From assembly GCA_024710165.1 (NCBI GenBank), contig JANJVG010000207.1:1-64000 (forward strand): a stretch of DNA of 64,000 nucleotides, written 5' to 3'. The position numbers were made by a program, and so were the translations under genes. The DNA is from Burkholderiaceae bacterium (GTDB lineage Bacteria > Pseudomonadota > Gammaproteobacteria > Burkholderiales > Burkholderiaceae_C). The notes under the pieces were generated by a model. That model saw nothing but the letters and a program-made list of their open reading frames with translations. It made no database searches and was not told the DNA's origin. The first letter of the stretch is position 1. Every line of letters starts with the position of its first letter. Positions 9,611 to 19,040 of the stretch are shown piece by piece.

Positions 9611-9718
9611 GGCGGAGGTAAACGGCGCGCGGAGGCGGCCGTTAAAATCAAGAGTGGACCGAAAGCCTACCGTAGGTGAGGTCCCGTCGTCAGATTTCCA
9701 TCCCCTCAAGGACTTTTC

Positions 9719-10915
9719 ATGTCTCTGTTCACCGCCGTCGAAATGGCTCCCCGCGACCCGATCCTGGGTCTCAACGAACAATACGCCGCCGACCCCAATC
9801 CAGCCAAGGTCAACCTGGGCGTGGGCGTGTACTTCGACGACAACGGCAAGCTGCCCCTGCTGCAGTGCGTGCAGGCGGCCGAAAAGGCCATGATGGACAA
9901 GCCCGCTGCGCGCGGCTATCTGCCCATCGACGGCATCGCCGCCTATGACAGCGCGGTCAAGGCCCTGGTGTTCGGCGCGGAGTCCGACGTCGTCAAGGCC
10001 GGCCGCGTGGCCACGGTGCAGGCCATTGGCGGCACGGGCGGCCTGAAGATCGGCGCAGATTTCCTCAAGAAGATCAGCCCGAACGCGAAGGTGCTGATCT
10101 CCGACCCGAGCTGGGAAAACCACCGCGCCATCTTCACCAACGCCGGCTTCGAGGTGGGCAGCTACCGCTACTACGACGCCGCCAACCGCAAGGTGGACTT
10201 CGACGGCATGCTGGCGGACCTGAACGCCGCCGCGCCCGGCACCATCGTGGTGCTGCATGCCTGCTGCCACAACCCCACGGGCTACGACATCACCGCCGCG
10301 CAGTGGGAGCAGGTGATCGCCGCCGTGAAGGCCAAGGGCCTGGTGGCCTTCCTCGACATGGCCTACCAGGGCTTCGGCCACGGTATTGCCGAGGACGGCG
10401 CCGTGATCGGCAAGTTCGTCGCGGCCGGCCTGAACATTTTTGTGTCCACCTCGTTCTCCAAGAGCTTCAGCCTGTACGGCGAGCGCGTGGGCGCGCTGTC
10501 CGTGGTGGCCAACGACAAGGACGAGGCCGCGCGCGTGCTCTCGCAGCTCAAGATCGTGATCCGCACCAACTACAGCAACCCTCCCACGCACGGTGGCGCC
10601 GTGGTGGCCGCAGTGCTGAATAACCCCGAGCTGCGCGCCCTGTGGGAAAAGGAACTGGGCGAGATGCGCGTGCGCATCAAGGCCATGCGCCAGAAGCTGG
10701 TCGACGGCCTGAAAGCCGCCGGAGTGCAGCAGGACATGTCCTTCATGACCCAGCAGATCGGCATGTTCAGCTACTCGGGCCTGAGCAAAGACCAGATGGT
10801 GCGCCTGCGCAGCGAGTTTGGCGTGTACGGCACCGACACCGGCCGCATTTGCGTGGCCGCACTCAACAGCAAGAACATCGACTACGTCTGCCAGGCCATC
10901 GCCAAGGTGATGTAA
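9719..10915 (+). CDS. Aromatic amino acid / aspartate aminotransferase (PLP, class I)
   Basis: Class I aminotransferase of 398 residues, TyrB/AspC type, moving the amino group between aspartate or aromatic amino acids and 2-oxoglutarate. PLP-site residues: N185 in CHNPTG, D213 and Y216, and lysine K248 in [13 protein letters not shown] clear AAGGA ribosome-binding site precedes the ATG. A strong terminator follows, so it is transcribed alone. Sequence alone does not settle tyrosine versus aspartate preference, so I give no symbol. Confidence 0.9.
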   Translation: MSLFTAVEMAPRDPILGLNEQYAADPNPAKVNLGVGVYFDDNGKLPLLQCVQAAEKAMMDKPAARGYLPIDGIAAYDSAVKALVFGAESDVVKAGRVATVQAIGGTGGLKIGADFLKKISPNAKVLISDPSWENHRAIFTNAGFEVGSYRYYDAANRKVDFDGMLADLNAAAPGTIVVLHACCHNPTGYDITAAQWEQVIAAVKAKGLVAFLDMAYQGFGHGIAEDGAVIGKFVAAGLNIFVSTSFSKSFSLYGERVGALSVVANDKDEAARVLSQLKIVIRTNYSNPPTHGGAVVAAVLNNPELRALWEKELGEMRVRIKAMRQKLVDGLKAAGVQQDMSFMTQQIGMFSYSGLSKDQMVRLRSEFGVYGTDTGRICVAALNSKNIDYVCQAIAKVM

Positions 10916-10999
10916 GCCTTCCCGGCCCCGGCCCCATGAAGACCCGGGGTGCACTGCACGGCGAGCCCACGACTAGGACAGCCTTGCACTGAAAGCCCG

Positions 11000-11023
11000 C
11001 CGCCCTTCAGGGCGGTTTTTTTT
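11000..11023 (+). terminator. Rho-independent terminator after the aminotransferase
   Basis: CCGCCC-TTCA-GGGCGG stem-loop followed by eight T: a textbook intrinsic terminator about 85 bp after the stop codon. Confidence 0.92.
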
Positions 11024-11130
11024 GGGCGCACAGGCGCAGCGGCGCCCGTCATGCTCTGGTTACAAATCCTTGCATAATCCCGACACGTTTTTGTCCACTC
11101 CCACCCTAACTCTTCCCGCAACAGCGCACC

Positions 11131-12906
11131 ATGAACCATCTCAAAATCTCGACCCGCCTGATGCTGCTGATCGGACTGATGTCCGTTTTGCTGCTGATCG
11201 TCGGAGGTATTGGCCTGTATGGCACTGACCAGACCAAGGATGGCTTGCGCACCGTGTACGAAGATCGCGCCGTTCCGCTGGGTCAACTGGCGCAGATTCA
11301 GGCCAATCTGCTGGAAAATCGCCTCTCGCTGACCAATGCCATTGCCAGCTTCACACCCGAAGAAGTGAAACGCGTCAGCACCGATATCGAAAAAACCCTT
11401 GCCGACACCGGAAAGCTCTGGAGCGAGTTCATGGCCACCAACCTGACCGTCAAGGAGAAGCAGCTGGCCAGCACCTTCGAGGCCGACCGCGCCCGGTTCA
11501 TGAAAGAGGCGCTCCAACCCACCCTGGCGGCCTTGCAGGCAGGTGATTACGACAAGGCAAAAGCCCTGAACGACACCGTTGTGCGCCCGGGGTACAACCC
11601 CCTTCGGGAGGGCATCAGTGCCCTGGTCACACTGCAGCTGGACGAAGCCAAGGCCGAGTTCCAGGCCGCCAACAGCCGTTACAACTCGATGCGTGCACTG
11701 TCCATCGGGTCCATCGTTTTCGGCATTGCGTTTGGTGTCCTGTTTGGCCTGACCGTGATGCGCAATATCAGCCGCTCGCTGAAAGATGCCGTGGAAGCTG
11801 CCGACGCCGTGGCCCAGGGCGACCTCAGCCGCAGCATTCCGGTCCATGGCAAGGATGAACTCTCCCTGTTGCTGCGCTCGCTCGCGGCCATGCAGCAATC
11901 GCTGGCCCAGGTGGTGCAGCGCGTTCGGCATGGTTCTGAATCCGTGTCCCTGGCCAGCGCCGAAATTGCTCAGGGCAACCAGGATCTCTCGGGTCGCACC
12001 GAAAGCCAGGCCAGCGCACTCGAAGAAACCGCTGCCAGCATGGAGCAGCTGGGCTCAACCGTGCGTCAGAACGCCGACAACGCCCGCGCAGCCAACCAGC
12101 TGGCCCAAAGTGCCAGCACCGTGGCCGTTCAGGGCGGGCAGGTGGTGGCCCAGGTGGTGGACACCATGAAGGGCATCAACGACAGCAGCAAGAAGATTGC
12201 AGACATCATCAGCGTCATTGATGGCATTGCCTTCCAGACCAACATCCTGGCCCTGAATGCGGCCGTGGAAGCCGCCCGCGCGGGCGAACAGGGCCGCGGC
12301 TTTGCCGTGGTGGCCAGCGAAGTGCGCAGTCTGGCCGGGCGCAGCGCCGAAGCCGCCAAGGAAATCAAGGGCCTCATCACCGACAGCGTCAACCGCGTGG
12401 AGGCCGGTAGCGCTCTGGTGGATCAGGCCGGCATCACCATGCAGGAGGTGGTGGGCTCCATTCGCCGTGTAACCGACATTGTTGGTGAAATCAGTGCCGC
12501 CAGCTCCGAGCAGAGTGCGGGCGTATCGCAAGTGGGCGAAGCCGTCACGCAAATGGACCAGGCCACGCAACAGAACGCAGCGCTGGTCGAGGAAATGGCG
12601 GCGGCTGCCAACAGCCTCAGCAGCCAAGCGGCAGAGCTGGTGAGCACGGTGGCCGTGTTCAAGCTCGGATCACAGGAGGCAAACGTGGCCCGAGTGCACC
12701 GCACGCCCACGCCGGCCCCAGCCGCACGCCCGGCCACACCCGTGCCTGCCCCCGCGGCCCGCCCTGCACTGCACAACGCCGGCGCACGGCCTGCACCCCG
12801 CCCCTCTGCACCGGTCAAGACCGCCAAGGTGGCTGCACTCCCCTCCAGCCCGAACAAACCCGCCCCAGCCAATACCGGCAAGGACGACGACTGGGAGTCC
12901 TTCTGA
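11131..12906 (+). CDS. Methyl-accepting chemotaxis protein
   Basis: Inner-membrane chemoreceptor of 591 residues. Layout: TM1 about residues 10-30, a periplasmic four-helix-bundle type sensor to about 188, TM2 about 190-210, HAMP to about 265, then the cytoplasmic signalling coiled coil with the hairpin tip around [21 protein letters not shown] Pro/Ala-rich linker of about 70 residues ends in DWESF, which fits the xWxxF pentapeptide that tethers CheR/CheB in other receptors. The ligand is unknown. The next gene begins 2 bp after the stop. Confidence 0.95.
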   Translation: MNHLKISTRLMLLIGLMSVLLLIVGGIGLYGTDQTKDGLRTVYEDRAVPLGQLAQIQANLLENRLSLTNAIASFTPEEVKRVSTDIEKTLADTGKLWSEFMATNLTVKEKQLASTFEADRARFMKEALQPTLAALQAGDYDKAKALNDTVVRPGYNPLREGISALVTLQLDEAKAEFQAANSRYNSMRALSIGSIVFGIAFGVLFGLTVMRNISRSLKDAVEAADAVAQGDLSRSIPVHGKDELSLLLRSLAAMQQSLAQVVQRVRHGSESVSLASAEIAQGNQDLSGRTESQASALEETAASMEQLGSTVRQNADNARAANQLAQSASTVAVQGGQVVAQVVDTMKGINDSSKKIADIISVIDGIAFQTNILALNAAVEAARAGEQGRGFAVVASEVRSLAGRSAEAAKEIKGLITDSVNRVEAGSALVDQAGITMQEVVGSIRRVTDIVGEISAASSEQSAGVSQVGEAVTQMDQATQQNAALVEEMAAAANSLSSQAAELVSTVAVFKLGSQEANVARVHRTPTPAPAARPATPVPAPAARPALHNAGARPAPRPSAPVKTAKVAALPSSPNKPAPANTGKDDDWESF

Positions 12907-12908
12907 TC

Positions 12909-13787
12909 ATGACCATGCCACTGGCCGACACCCGCATCCTGAGCCTCGCCCTCAACCTGCCAGGCCCCGCCGCGCTGCTGCGCTGCGCCCAACTGGGTGC
13001 GCAGTGCACCAAACTGGAGCCGCCGCCTGCGCCAGGCCACCCGAGTGCTGACCCTATGGGCCTCTATAGCCCGGCTGCCTATGGCGAACTGCACCAGGGC
13101 GTGCGCGTGCTGCACGCCCACCTCAAGACCGACGAAGGCCAGGCCGCGCTGCATGTCGAGCTGGCCCACACCGACGTGCTGATCACCTCGTTTCGCCCCT
13201 CGGCGCTGGCCAAACTCGGTCTGGCCTGGGACGCCCTGCACGCACGCTATCCGCGTCTTTCCCTCGTGCGTATTGTGGGCGCCCTGGGCGAACGCGCCGA
13301 AGAGCCCGGCCATGACCTCACCTACCAGGCCGACGCAGGTCTGGTGGCAGGCGTGCAAATGCCCCCGACCCTGTTTGCCGACATGGCTGGCGCGCTGATG
13401 GCCAGCGAGGCCGTGCTGCAAGCCCTGTTGACCCGGGCCCGGACAGGCACCGGTGTGTGCCTCGACATCGGCCTGGCCGAGGCAGCGCAGTGGCTGGCCC
13501 TGCCGCACATCTGGGGCCTGACCACGCCCGACGGCGACGTGGGCGGTGCGCATGCCGGCTATCGCATCTACCCCTGCGCCGACGGGCGCGTCGCCGTGGC
13601 CGCTCTCGAGCCACATTTCGCAACGCGCCTGTGTGAAGCCGCAGGCCTGGAGGCTCGCGGCGACGCAGAGTATCTGCGCGCACCAGCCACCCACGAGGCC
13701 ATTGCCAGCTTCCTTCAGGCCCAGACCCGTGCACAACTCCAAGCGCTGGCCGAGGCGCGCGATATTCCGCTGCACGCACTGCATTGA
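12909..13787 (+). CDS. Short CaiB/BaiF (family III) CoA-transferase/racemase-like protein
   Basis: 292 residues, shorter than the usual 360-400 of the family. The pattern is closest to alpha-methylacyl-CoA racemase: GHDLTY with H135 and FADMAGALM with D158 match the racemase acid/base pair. The protein therefore may epimerise 2-methylacyl-CoA rather than transfer CoA, but the N-terminal glycine-rich part is degenerate (LALNLPGPAA) and the C-terminal domain is trimmed. It starts 2 bp after the chemoreceptor gene (an alternative ATG is at 12915), yet no functional link is obvious. The family is fairly sure, the activity uncertain. Confidence 0.75.
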   Translation: MTMPLADTRILSLALNLPGPAALLRCAQLGAQCTKLEPPPAPGHPSADPMGLYSPAAYGELHQGVRVLHAHLKTDEGQAALHVELAHTDVLITSFRPSALAKLGLAWDALHARYPRLSLVRIVGALGERAEEPGHDLTYQADAGLVAGVQMPPTLFADMAGALMASEAVLQALLTRARTGTGVCLDIGLAEAAQWLALPHIWGLTTPDGDVGGAHAGYRIYPCADGRVAVAALEPHFATRLCEAAGLEARGDAEYLRAPATHEAIASFLQAQTRAQLQALAEARDIPLHALH

Positions 13788-14016
13788 TCGACCGCTGCAA
13801 GCCAGCACCGATTTGCACCCCGCACAACCCCATTCAGCGCTGAAACACGGCCCCGGATGCTGGCTTTGTTCTGGCAGGCACCGGCTGGGCTGCTGCACTG
13901 GCGTCGGGCTGTCCTGCCCGCCTGCGTTGCTGCGCCTAACCCCGTTCACGCGGCTTACCTTGTCGCTGCACTGAACCACCACGCTGTGCAGTTCATGCTG
14001 CAGATGGTGCTTTTAG

Positions 14017-14074
14017 TGCTATTTTTTGTATAGCTACAAGTGCTTTATCCGCTTGGGCATGAACTCTAAAAGCC
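14017..14074 (-). repeat. Interspersed repeat copy upstream of the biotin-carrier operon
   Basis: Read on the minus strand: GGCTTTTAGAGTTC, then CCAAGCGGATAAAGCACTTG, TAGCTAT, an A-rich loop and ATAGCA. The terminal TAGCTAT/ATAGCA hairpin is well kept, the central arms less so. Confidence 0.65.
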
Positions 14075-14173
14075 TCATATTTCCACGGGATGCAATTTCT
14101 CTTGCGCGCTACCGTGGCGCGCGATGGCTCGTGTCATGGCATCCCTTTTGCTGAGGGTTTTCCCTGTATTTCT

Positions 14174-14203
14174 TTGGACTCATATTGTTAACAATCTGAA
14201 TAT
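14174..14203 (+). promoter_or_regulatory. Possible promoter with palindromic operator for the GntR-controlled operon
   Basis: A TTGGAC -35 candidate at 14174-14179 is followed, about 17-18 bp later, by a weak -10. Between them lies the perfect palindrome ATTGTTAACAAT (14184-14195). Its TTGT-n2-ACAA core fits the GT...AC pattern bound by FadR-type GntR regulators, and a regulator of that class is the second gene of the operon. The palindrome is certain; binding is inferred. Confidence 0.55.
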
Positions 14204-14218
14204 CAACAGAGGAAAACC

Positions 14219-14431
14219 ATGCACAAAGTTCTTTCAGATGTCACGGGGACCGTATGGAAAGTCGAGGTCCAGCCGCAGCAGCAAGTTGCTGCAGGCGAGA
14301 CCTTGCTGATCGTTGAGTCCATGAAGATGGAGATCCCGATCAGTGCGCCCCGTGCGGGCGTCGTACGGGAAATCTTTTTCGCCGAAGGTGAAATCATCGA
14401 AGACGGCCAGGTAGTGGCCCTGCTGGGTTGA
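14219..14431 (+). CDS. Free-standing biotinyl (biotin carboxyl carrier) domain protein
   Basis: A 70-residue biotinyl/lipoyl-domain protein. The biotinylation motif ESMKME places the modified lysine at K36, with VVALLG closing the half-barrel. It is much shorter than AccB (about 150 residues) because the N-terminal part is absent; it is a bare carrier domain. AGAGG lies upstream of the ATG. It is the first gene of a six-gene operon with an acyl-CoA carboxyltransferase, the likely partner that takes or gives the carboxyl group. Confidence 0.9.
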   Translation: MHKVLSDVTGTVWKVEVQPQQQVAAGETLLIVESMKMEIPISAPRAGVVREIFFAEGEIIEDGQVVALLG

Positions 14432-14436
14432 TCGGC

Positions 14437-15183
14437 ATGCGACCATCCGATACCCCCATCGATACCTTCACTGCCCTTGAAGGTGCCGTGGCCTTCCGGC
14501 TATTCGCCGACAAGACCGACCCCACCCTCACGGTGCCGGAGCAGATTGCAGCCCGCATCGGGGAGCGCATCCTCGACGACCGGATGCCCAGCGGATCGCG
14601 CATCGGCGAGCAGGAGCTGGCCGATGAATTCAGCGTCAGCCGAGGTCCAATCCGGGAGGCGCTGCGCATCCTGGAGCGCGAAGGCCTGGTCACCATCCTG
14701 GCCCGCCGCGGGGCCATTGTCAGCGAACTAAGCGCCGCCGAACTGCGTGAACTGCAGGAAATCCGCGCCGGTCTCTTTGAAATCGTTGTACGCAAGCTGG
14801 TGGCACGATCACACCCCGACCTGATGGGACTGCTCAGGGCCGGTACACGGCGTCTCATGGAGCAGGCGGGCATGCCCAACGGCGGTGACGCCTATGCGGA
14901 AACGACCTACCGCCTGCTGATCCTGTGCGCCGGGCTCACGGGCAACCAGCGCCTGCAGCGAATGCTCACCGCCTTGTCTCTGCAAACACTGCGCTACAGC
15001 AAGCTGGGGCTGGCATCCGCCGAGCGGCGGCAACGTTCAGCGCAGCTATGGGTCCAGGCTACCGAGGCCCTGGAACAGGGCGATGTGGAGCGCATGGTGT
15101 CCCTCACACGCCAGCGCATCGAGGAATCCGGCGAAGAAGCCATCCGCCAGCTCCAGCCACGTACCCCGGGAACTGCCGCATGA
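14437..15183 (+). CDS. GntR family regulator, FadR/FCD subfamily
   Basis: 248 residues. The winged helix spans about residues 25-90 (GEQELADEFSVSRGPIREAL is the HTH), followed by an all-helical FCD ligand domain. Members sense small carboxylic acids and usually repress the operon they sit in. I start at the ATG at 14437; an in-frame TTG at 14428 overlaps the previous stop. The stop overlaps the next start as ATGA. The palindrome upstream of the operon is its likely operator. Confidence 0.9.
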   Translation: MRPSDTPIDTFTALEGAVAFRLFADKTDPTLTVPEQIAARIGERILDDRMPSGSRIGEQELADEFSVSRGPIREALRILEREGLVTILARRGAIVSELSAAELRELQEIRAGLFEIVVRKLVARSHPDLMGLLRAGTRRLMEQAGMPNGGDAYAETTYRLLILCAGLTGNQRLQRMLTALSLQTLRYSKLGLASAERRQRSAQLWVQATEALEQGDVERMVSLTRQRIEESGEEAIRQLQPRTPGTAA

Positions 15184-16430
15184 CATCCACCACCCCCCAG
15201 GCCGCTGGCCCCCTCGCCGGCATCAAAGTCATCGAGATCTGTTCGACCATTGCCGGTCCGGCCTGCACGCGTCTGCTGGCGGACTTTGGCGCCGATGTCA
15301 TCAAGATCGAGCCACCCGATGGTGACCCGGTGCGCCAGATGGGCCAGCATGTCGGCGATATCTCGCTCTACGCAGCCTCCATCCTGCGCAACAAACGCTC
15401 CATTGCTCTGGACCTTAAGACCGATCAGGGCCGCGCGATCGCTGCCGCCCTGATCGACCACGCCGATATCCTCGTGGAGAACAACCGTCCCGGCGTGATG
15501 GAGCGCCTGGGTCTGGATTACGAGGCTATCTCGGCGCGCAATCCCGGCATTGTCATGGTGCGCATCAGCGGATACGGCCAGACCGGCCCTTATTCCGAAC
15601 GTCCCGGTTACGGCGCCATCTGCGAGGCCGTGGGCGGGGTGCGCCACATGACGGGCGACCCTGACCGCCCGCCGGCGCGCGTGGCACTGGCCACCACCGA
15701 CTACCTCTCCTCGGTCTATGCCGCCTTCGGCGCCCTGGCCGCTATCCATGCACGAGCTTCCACGGGCCGAGGACAGGTGGTGGATGTGGCTCTCTACGAG
15801 ACTGCATTCACCCAGATGGAGCCTGTCGTCCCTGCGTTCGAGAAAATGGGCACCATTCCCAAGCGGGAGGGGCCCAACCTGCCGTCCATGGCGCCCAACA
15901 GCCTGTACCCCACCCGCGATGGCAGCTGGGTGCTGATTGCCGCCAACAGCAACCCGACCTGGAAGCGCCTCGTCGGCCTGATGGAACAGCCCGAACTCCT
16001 GACCGACCCGCGCTTTGCCACTATCCAGCAGCGCGGCCGCCCCGAGAACATGGTGGCCATCGACGCCATCGTGGCACAGTGGACTCGAAAGTTCGACGCC
16101 GAACCGCTGGAAGCCCTGCTGCGCCGGGGCGAAGTGCCTGCATCGCGCGTCTACACCATTGCGGACATCTACGCGGACCCGCACTTCAAGGCACGGGAGA
16201 TGCTGCAGACCGTACCCCATCCGGTGCTGGGGCACACCACACAGGCCGGTGTCGTCCCCCGTCTGTCCTCCACCCCCGGACGCATCCACCGCACCGGGCC
16301 GGACCTGGGCGCAGACGGTCAGGACGTGCTGGAGCACGTGCTCGGCCTGGATGCGTCGCAAATCGACACCCTGGTCAGCGCAGGAGCCGTGCGGCTCCCG
16401 GGCACCCCTCAACCAGCAACGCAAGGATGA
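15180..16430 (+). CDS. Family III CoA-transferase (CaiB/BaiF)
   Basis: 416 residues, full length for the family. N-terminal fold is seen in ICSTIAGPACTRLLADFGADV and IKIEP; the catalytic aspartate that forms the acyl anhydride is D174 in ATTDYLSS. It would move CoA from a donor such as succinyl-CoA to a carboxylic acid, activating the operon's substrate. Overlaps gntR by ATGA; the next gene starts 4 bp after its stop. The substrate is unknown; the neighbouring carboxyltransferase suggests a dicarboxylate or carboxylated acyl-CoA. Confidence 0.9.
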   Translation: MTSTTPQAAGPLAGIKVIEICSTIAGPACTRLLADFGADVIKIEPPDGDPVRQMGQHVGDISLYAASILRNKRSIALDLKTDQGRAIAAALIDHADILVENNRPGVMERLGLDYEAISARNPGIVMVRISGYGQTGPYSERPGYGAICEAVGGVRHMTGDPDRPPARVALATTDYLSSVYAAFGALAAIHARASTGRGQVVDVALYETAFTQMEPVVPAFEKMGTIPKREGPNLPSMAPNSLYPTRDGSWVLIAANSNPTWKRLVGLMEQPELLTDPRFATIQQRGRPENMVAIDAIVAQWTRKFDAEPLEALLRRGEVPASRVYTIADIYADPHFKAREMLQTVPHPVLGHTTQAGVVPRLSSTPGRIHRTGPDLGADGQDVLEHVLGLDASQIDTLVSAGAVRLPGTPQPATQG

Positions 16431-16434
16431 CGCC

Positions 16435-17439
16435 ATGAACCACCCTTCAATGGACCGCCGCCAGGCGCTCGGCCTGATCGCGGGCTCTGCCCTGTTTCCC
16501 GCACTGGCCCATGCGCAGGCCGAAGCCTGGAAGCCAAGCCAGTCACTGACCTACAACATCGGCGTCGCCGCAGGGGGATCGGTCGACCTGTATGCGCGCG
16601 GCATCAAGACCGGTCTGGAATCGCTCGGCCTGCTCAACGGCCAGGCCATGCTGACGGACAACAAGCCCGGCGCGGCCGGTCTGTTGTCGCTGCAGCAACT
16701 GCAACGCAACACCGGCAATGCCCACCACCTGGGCACCTTCCACACCGGCAGCATCGCAGGGCAGGCCACCGGCATTCTGAAGGCCGATATGCGCCTGTTC
16801 ACACCCGTGGCCATGCTGGTGGAAGAGACCACGCTGGTGGCGGTGCGCGAGGATTCTCCGCTGCGCAGCGCCAAGGACCTGATCGAGGCGCTGCGCAGCG
16901 ACCCTACTTCGCTGAAGATCGCCGTGGCACCGCTGCGGGGTCTGAACATCCACCTGGCCATCGTCAAACCGCTCAAGGCGGCCGGCGTGGACGTGGCGCG
17001 GCTGACCATCGCCCCTTTCCGCTCCTCGGGCGAGTCAATGACCGCGCTGCTCGGCGGCCATGTCGATGTGGTCTCGGCCACAGGCCCCACCGTCGTGCCC
17101 ATGGTGCAGGGCGGCAAGGTGCGCATGATCGCCAGCGCGGCCCCCGTGCGCGGCACTGGTCCGCTGGCGGGCGTGGCCACCTGGCGCGAGCAGGGCGTGC
17201 CGGCCGACTACGTGAGCTACAACGGTGTGCTGCTGCCGCCCGGCGTAAACGCCGACCAGATCCGTTACTGGGAAAACGCGCTGCGCAAGGTGTCCGAAAC
17301 GCCCGACTGGATCGCACTGGTCGAAAAGTCGGGCAACAAGCCCATGTTCAAGGGCTACGTGGACTCGCACCGCTACCTGCAATCTGAATTCACAGCCACC
17401 CAGGCCCTCGTGGCCCAACTGGGACAGGATGCCAAATGA
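16435..17439 (+). CDS. Bug/TctC family periplasmic solute-binding protein
   Basis: 334 residues with an N-terminal export signal: DRRQALGLIAGSALFPALAHAQA, which could be Sec or Tat because of the paired arginines. The rest is the two-lobed Bug fold typical of Burkholderiales, where such proteins bind carboxylates or amides. No TctA/TctB membrane partners are in the window, so it either serves a distant transporter or acts as a sensor-type binder. The stop overlaps the carboxyltransferase start (ATGA), so it is co-translated with enzymes that probably use its ligand. Confidence 0.9.
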   Translation: MNHPSMDRRQALGLIAGSALFPALAHAQAEAWKPSQSLTYNIGVAAGGSVDLYARGIKTGLESLGLLNGQAMLTDNKPGAAGLLSLQQLQRNTGNAHHLGTFHTGSIAGQATGILKADMRLFTPVAMLVEETTLVAVREDSPLRSAKDLIEALRSDPTSLKIAVAPLRGLNIHLAIVKPLKAAGVDVARLTIAPFRSSGESMTALLGGHVDVVSATGPTVVPMVQGGKVRMIASAAPVRGTGPLAGVATWREQGVPADYVSYNGVLLPPGVNADQIRYWENALRKVSETPDWIALVEKSGNKPMFKGYVDSHRYLQSEFTATQALVAQLGQDAK

Positions 17440-19034
17440 ACGCAAACCACCCTACCCCGCGCAACCTTCCCGGCACCTTCGAACCTGCAGGCGAATGGCA
17501 GGCCGAACTCACCGAACTGCAGCAGCGCCGGGCCCATGCCCTGGCCATGGGAGGCCCCGAGGCGCTGGCCAAGTTCAAGGCCGGCGGTCGCATGAACGCA
17601 CGCGAGCGCATCGACCAGCTGCTCGATGCAGACACGTTCCGTGAGGTAGGTCGCATCGCCGGCAAGGGCCACTACAGCCAGGACGGCCACTTCACGCGGC
17701 TGGACCCGACCAACGCCATCACCGGCACCGGCCGCATCGAGGGCCGCAAGGTGGCCCTGCATGTGGACGACTTCAGCATCCGGGCAGGCTCGTCCGAGGC
17801 CACCATCGCCGACAAGTGGATCTACATCGAGCGCATGGCGCACCAGCTGCGTATGCCGCTGATCCGGCTGGTCGATTCGGCCGGCGGCAGCGTCAAGCTG
17901 CTCATGCAGATCGGCGGCACCAAGATCCCGGAATATCCCAGCTGGCCCGCCAACGAACTGCTCAAGACCGTACCCGTGGTGGGCGTGGCGCTGGGGGCCT
18001 GCGCAGGCCAGGGCGCGATCAAAGTGCTTTCGTCCCATTTCTCCGTGATGGTGCGCGAACAGGCCCAGGTCATGGCGGCCGGCCCCCATGTGGTGCGTCA
18101 GGCCTACGGCACCGATGTGGACAAGAACGACCTGGGCGGCCACTCCGTGCACCGCAAGAGCGCACTGGTGCACAACGAGGCCGAGGACGAGGCAGACGCC
18201 CTGACGCAGGTACGCCGCTTCCTGTCGTACCTGCCGCGCAGCATCTACCACCTGCCCCCGGTCACCCCGGCCACCGACGAACCGCACCGCGCCGACGATT
18301 GGCTCAAGGACGCCATTCCCCACGACCGCCGCAAAATCTACGACCCACGCCGCATCATCGCTGCGGTCCTGGACCAGGACTCGGTGTTCGAGATTGGCCG
18401 CTGGCAAGGCGGCTCGGTGATCACGGCACTCGCGCGTCTGCGGGGCATCCCGGTGGGCGTGATTGCCAACGACCCCAAGGTCCAGGGCGGCGCCATGACC
18501 ACCCAGGCCGCCTACAAGATGGAGCGACACATCCAGCTGTGCAGCCAGTTCGGCCTGCCGGTGGTCAACTTCGTCGACCAGCCAGGCAACCAGACCGGTA
18601 TCGAGGCGGAACTCGGCGGCACCCTGCTGGGTGCCACGCGGGTCTCGCATGCCTTACACGAATGCCAATCGCCCTGGATGTCCATCCTGATCCGGCGCTG
18701 CTTCGGCATGGCGGGCGCGCTGCACGCCCCCAAATACGGCGAAGCACTCAACCTGCGCTACGCCTGGCCATCGGCTCGCTGGGGATCCATCCCGATCGAG
18801 GGCGGCGTCATGGCGGCACACAAGGCCGAGATCGAAGCCGCACCCGACCCCGCAGCCAAGCGCGCCGAGCTGGAGGCGTTCTATCTGAACATGACCTCGC
18901 CGTTCCGCACAGCGGAGAAGTTCGGGATCCTCGACATCATCGATCCGCGCGAGACCCGCTCCATTCTGTGCGACTGGATCGAGGACGCCTGGGAACGCGT
19001 GCGCACCGACCGTCTGGAACCCACAGGCGCTTGA
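17436..19034 (+). CDS. Acyl-CoA carboxylase carboxyltransferase (beta) subunit
   Basis: 532 residues with two crotonase-like halves, as in the beta subunits of propionyl-, methylcrotonyl- and geranyl-CoA carboxylases. Seen: GGRMNARERIDQLLD near the start, AGSSEATIADKWIYIERMAH and VDSAGGSV in the N-terminal half, and GACAGQGA for the oxyanion turn. It moves a carboxyl group between biotin on a carrier domain and an acyl-CoA. The operon has a biotinyl carrier but no biotin carboxylase, so it either borrows one or works as a transcarboxylase/decarboxylase half-reaction. Substrate not predictable from sequence. Confidence 0.9.
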   Translation: MNANHPTPRNLPGTFEPAGEWQAELTELQQRRAHALAMGGPEALAKFKAGGRMNARERIDQLLDADTFREVGRIAGKGHYSQDGHFTRLDPTNAITGTGRIEGRKVALHVDDFSIRAGSSEATIADKWIYIERMAHQLRMPLIRLVDSAGGSVKLLMQIGGTKIPEYPSWPANELLKTVPVVGVALGACAGQGAIKVLSSHFSVMVREQAQVMAAGPHVVRQAYGTDVDKNDLGGHSVHRKSALVHNEAEDEADALTQVRRFLSYLPRSIYHLPPVTPATDEPHRADDWLKDAIPHDRRKIYDPRRIIAAVLDQDSVFEIGRWQGGSVITALARLRGIPVGVIANDPKVQGGAMTTQAAYKMERHIQLCSQFGLPVVNFVDQPGNQTGIEAELGGTLLGATRVSHALHECQSPWMSILIRRCFGMAGALHAPKYGEALNLRYAWPSARWGSIPIEGGVMAAHKAEIEAAPDPAAKRAELEAFYLNMTSPFRTAEKFGILDIIDPRETRSILCDWIEDAWERVRTDRLEPTGA

Positions 19035-19040
19035 TCTTCC

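Larger units (their letters stand above)
13788..14218. other. 431-bp intergenic region upstream of the biotin-carrier operon
   Basis: I see no convincing gene here. It contains one interspersed repeat (14017-14074), a 12-bp palindrome near the right end (14184-14195), a possible promoter and the AGAGG ribosome-binding site of the next gene. Confidence 0.7.

Noticed and set aside
9611-10954. N-terminal extension of uvrB by about 450 codons
   Set aside because: It is antisense to the intact aminotransferase and UvrB is full length from 9610.
13546-13974. A 142-codon plus-strand frame at the end of the CaiB-like gene
   Set aside because: Overlaps the real gene in another frame and shows no family features.
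13990-14075. The structured A/T-rich stretch considered as a small RNA or terminator
   Set aside because: It matches the interspersed repeat family and has no separate promoter that I can see.
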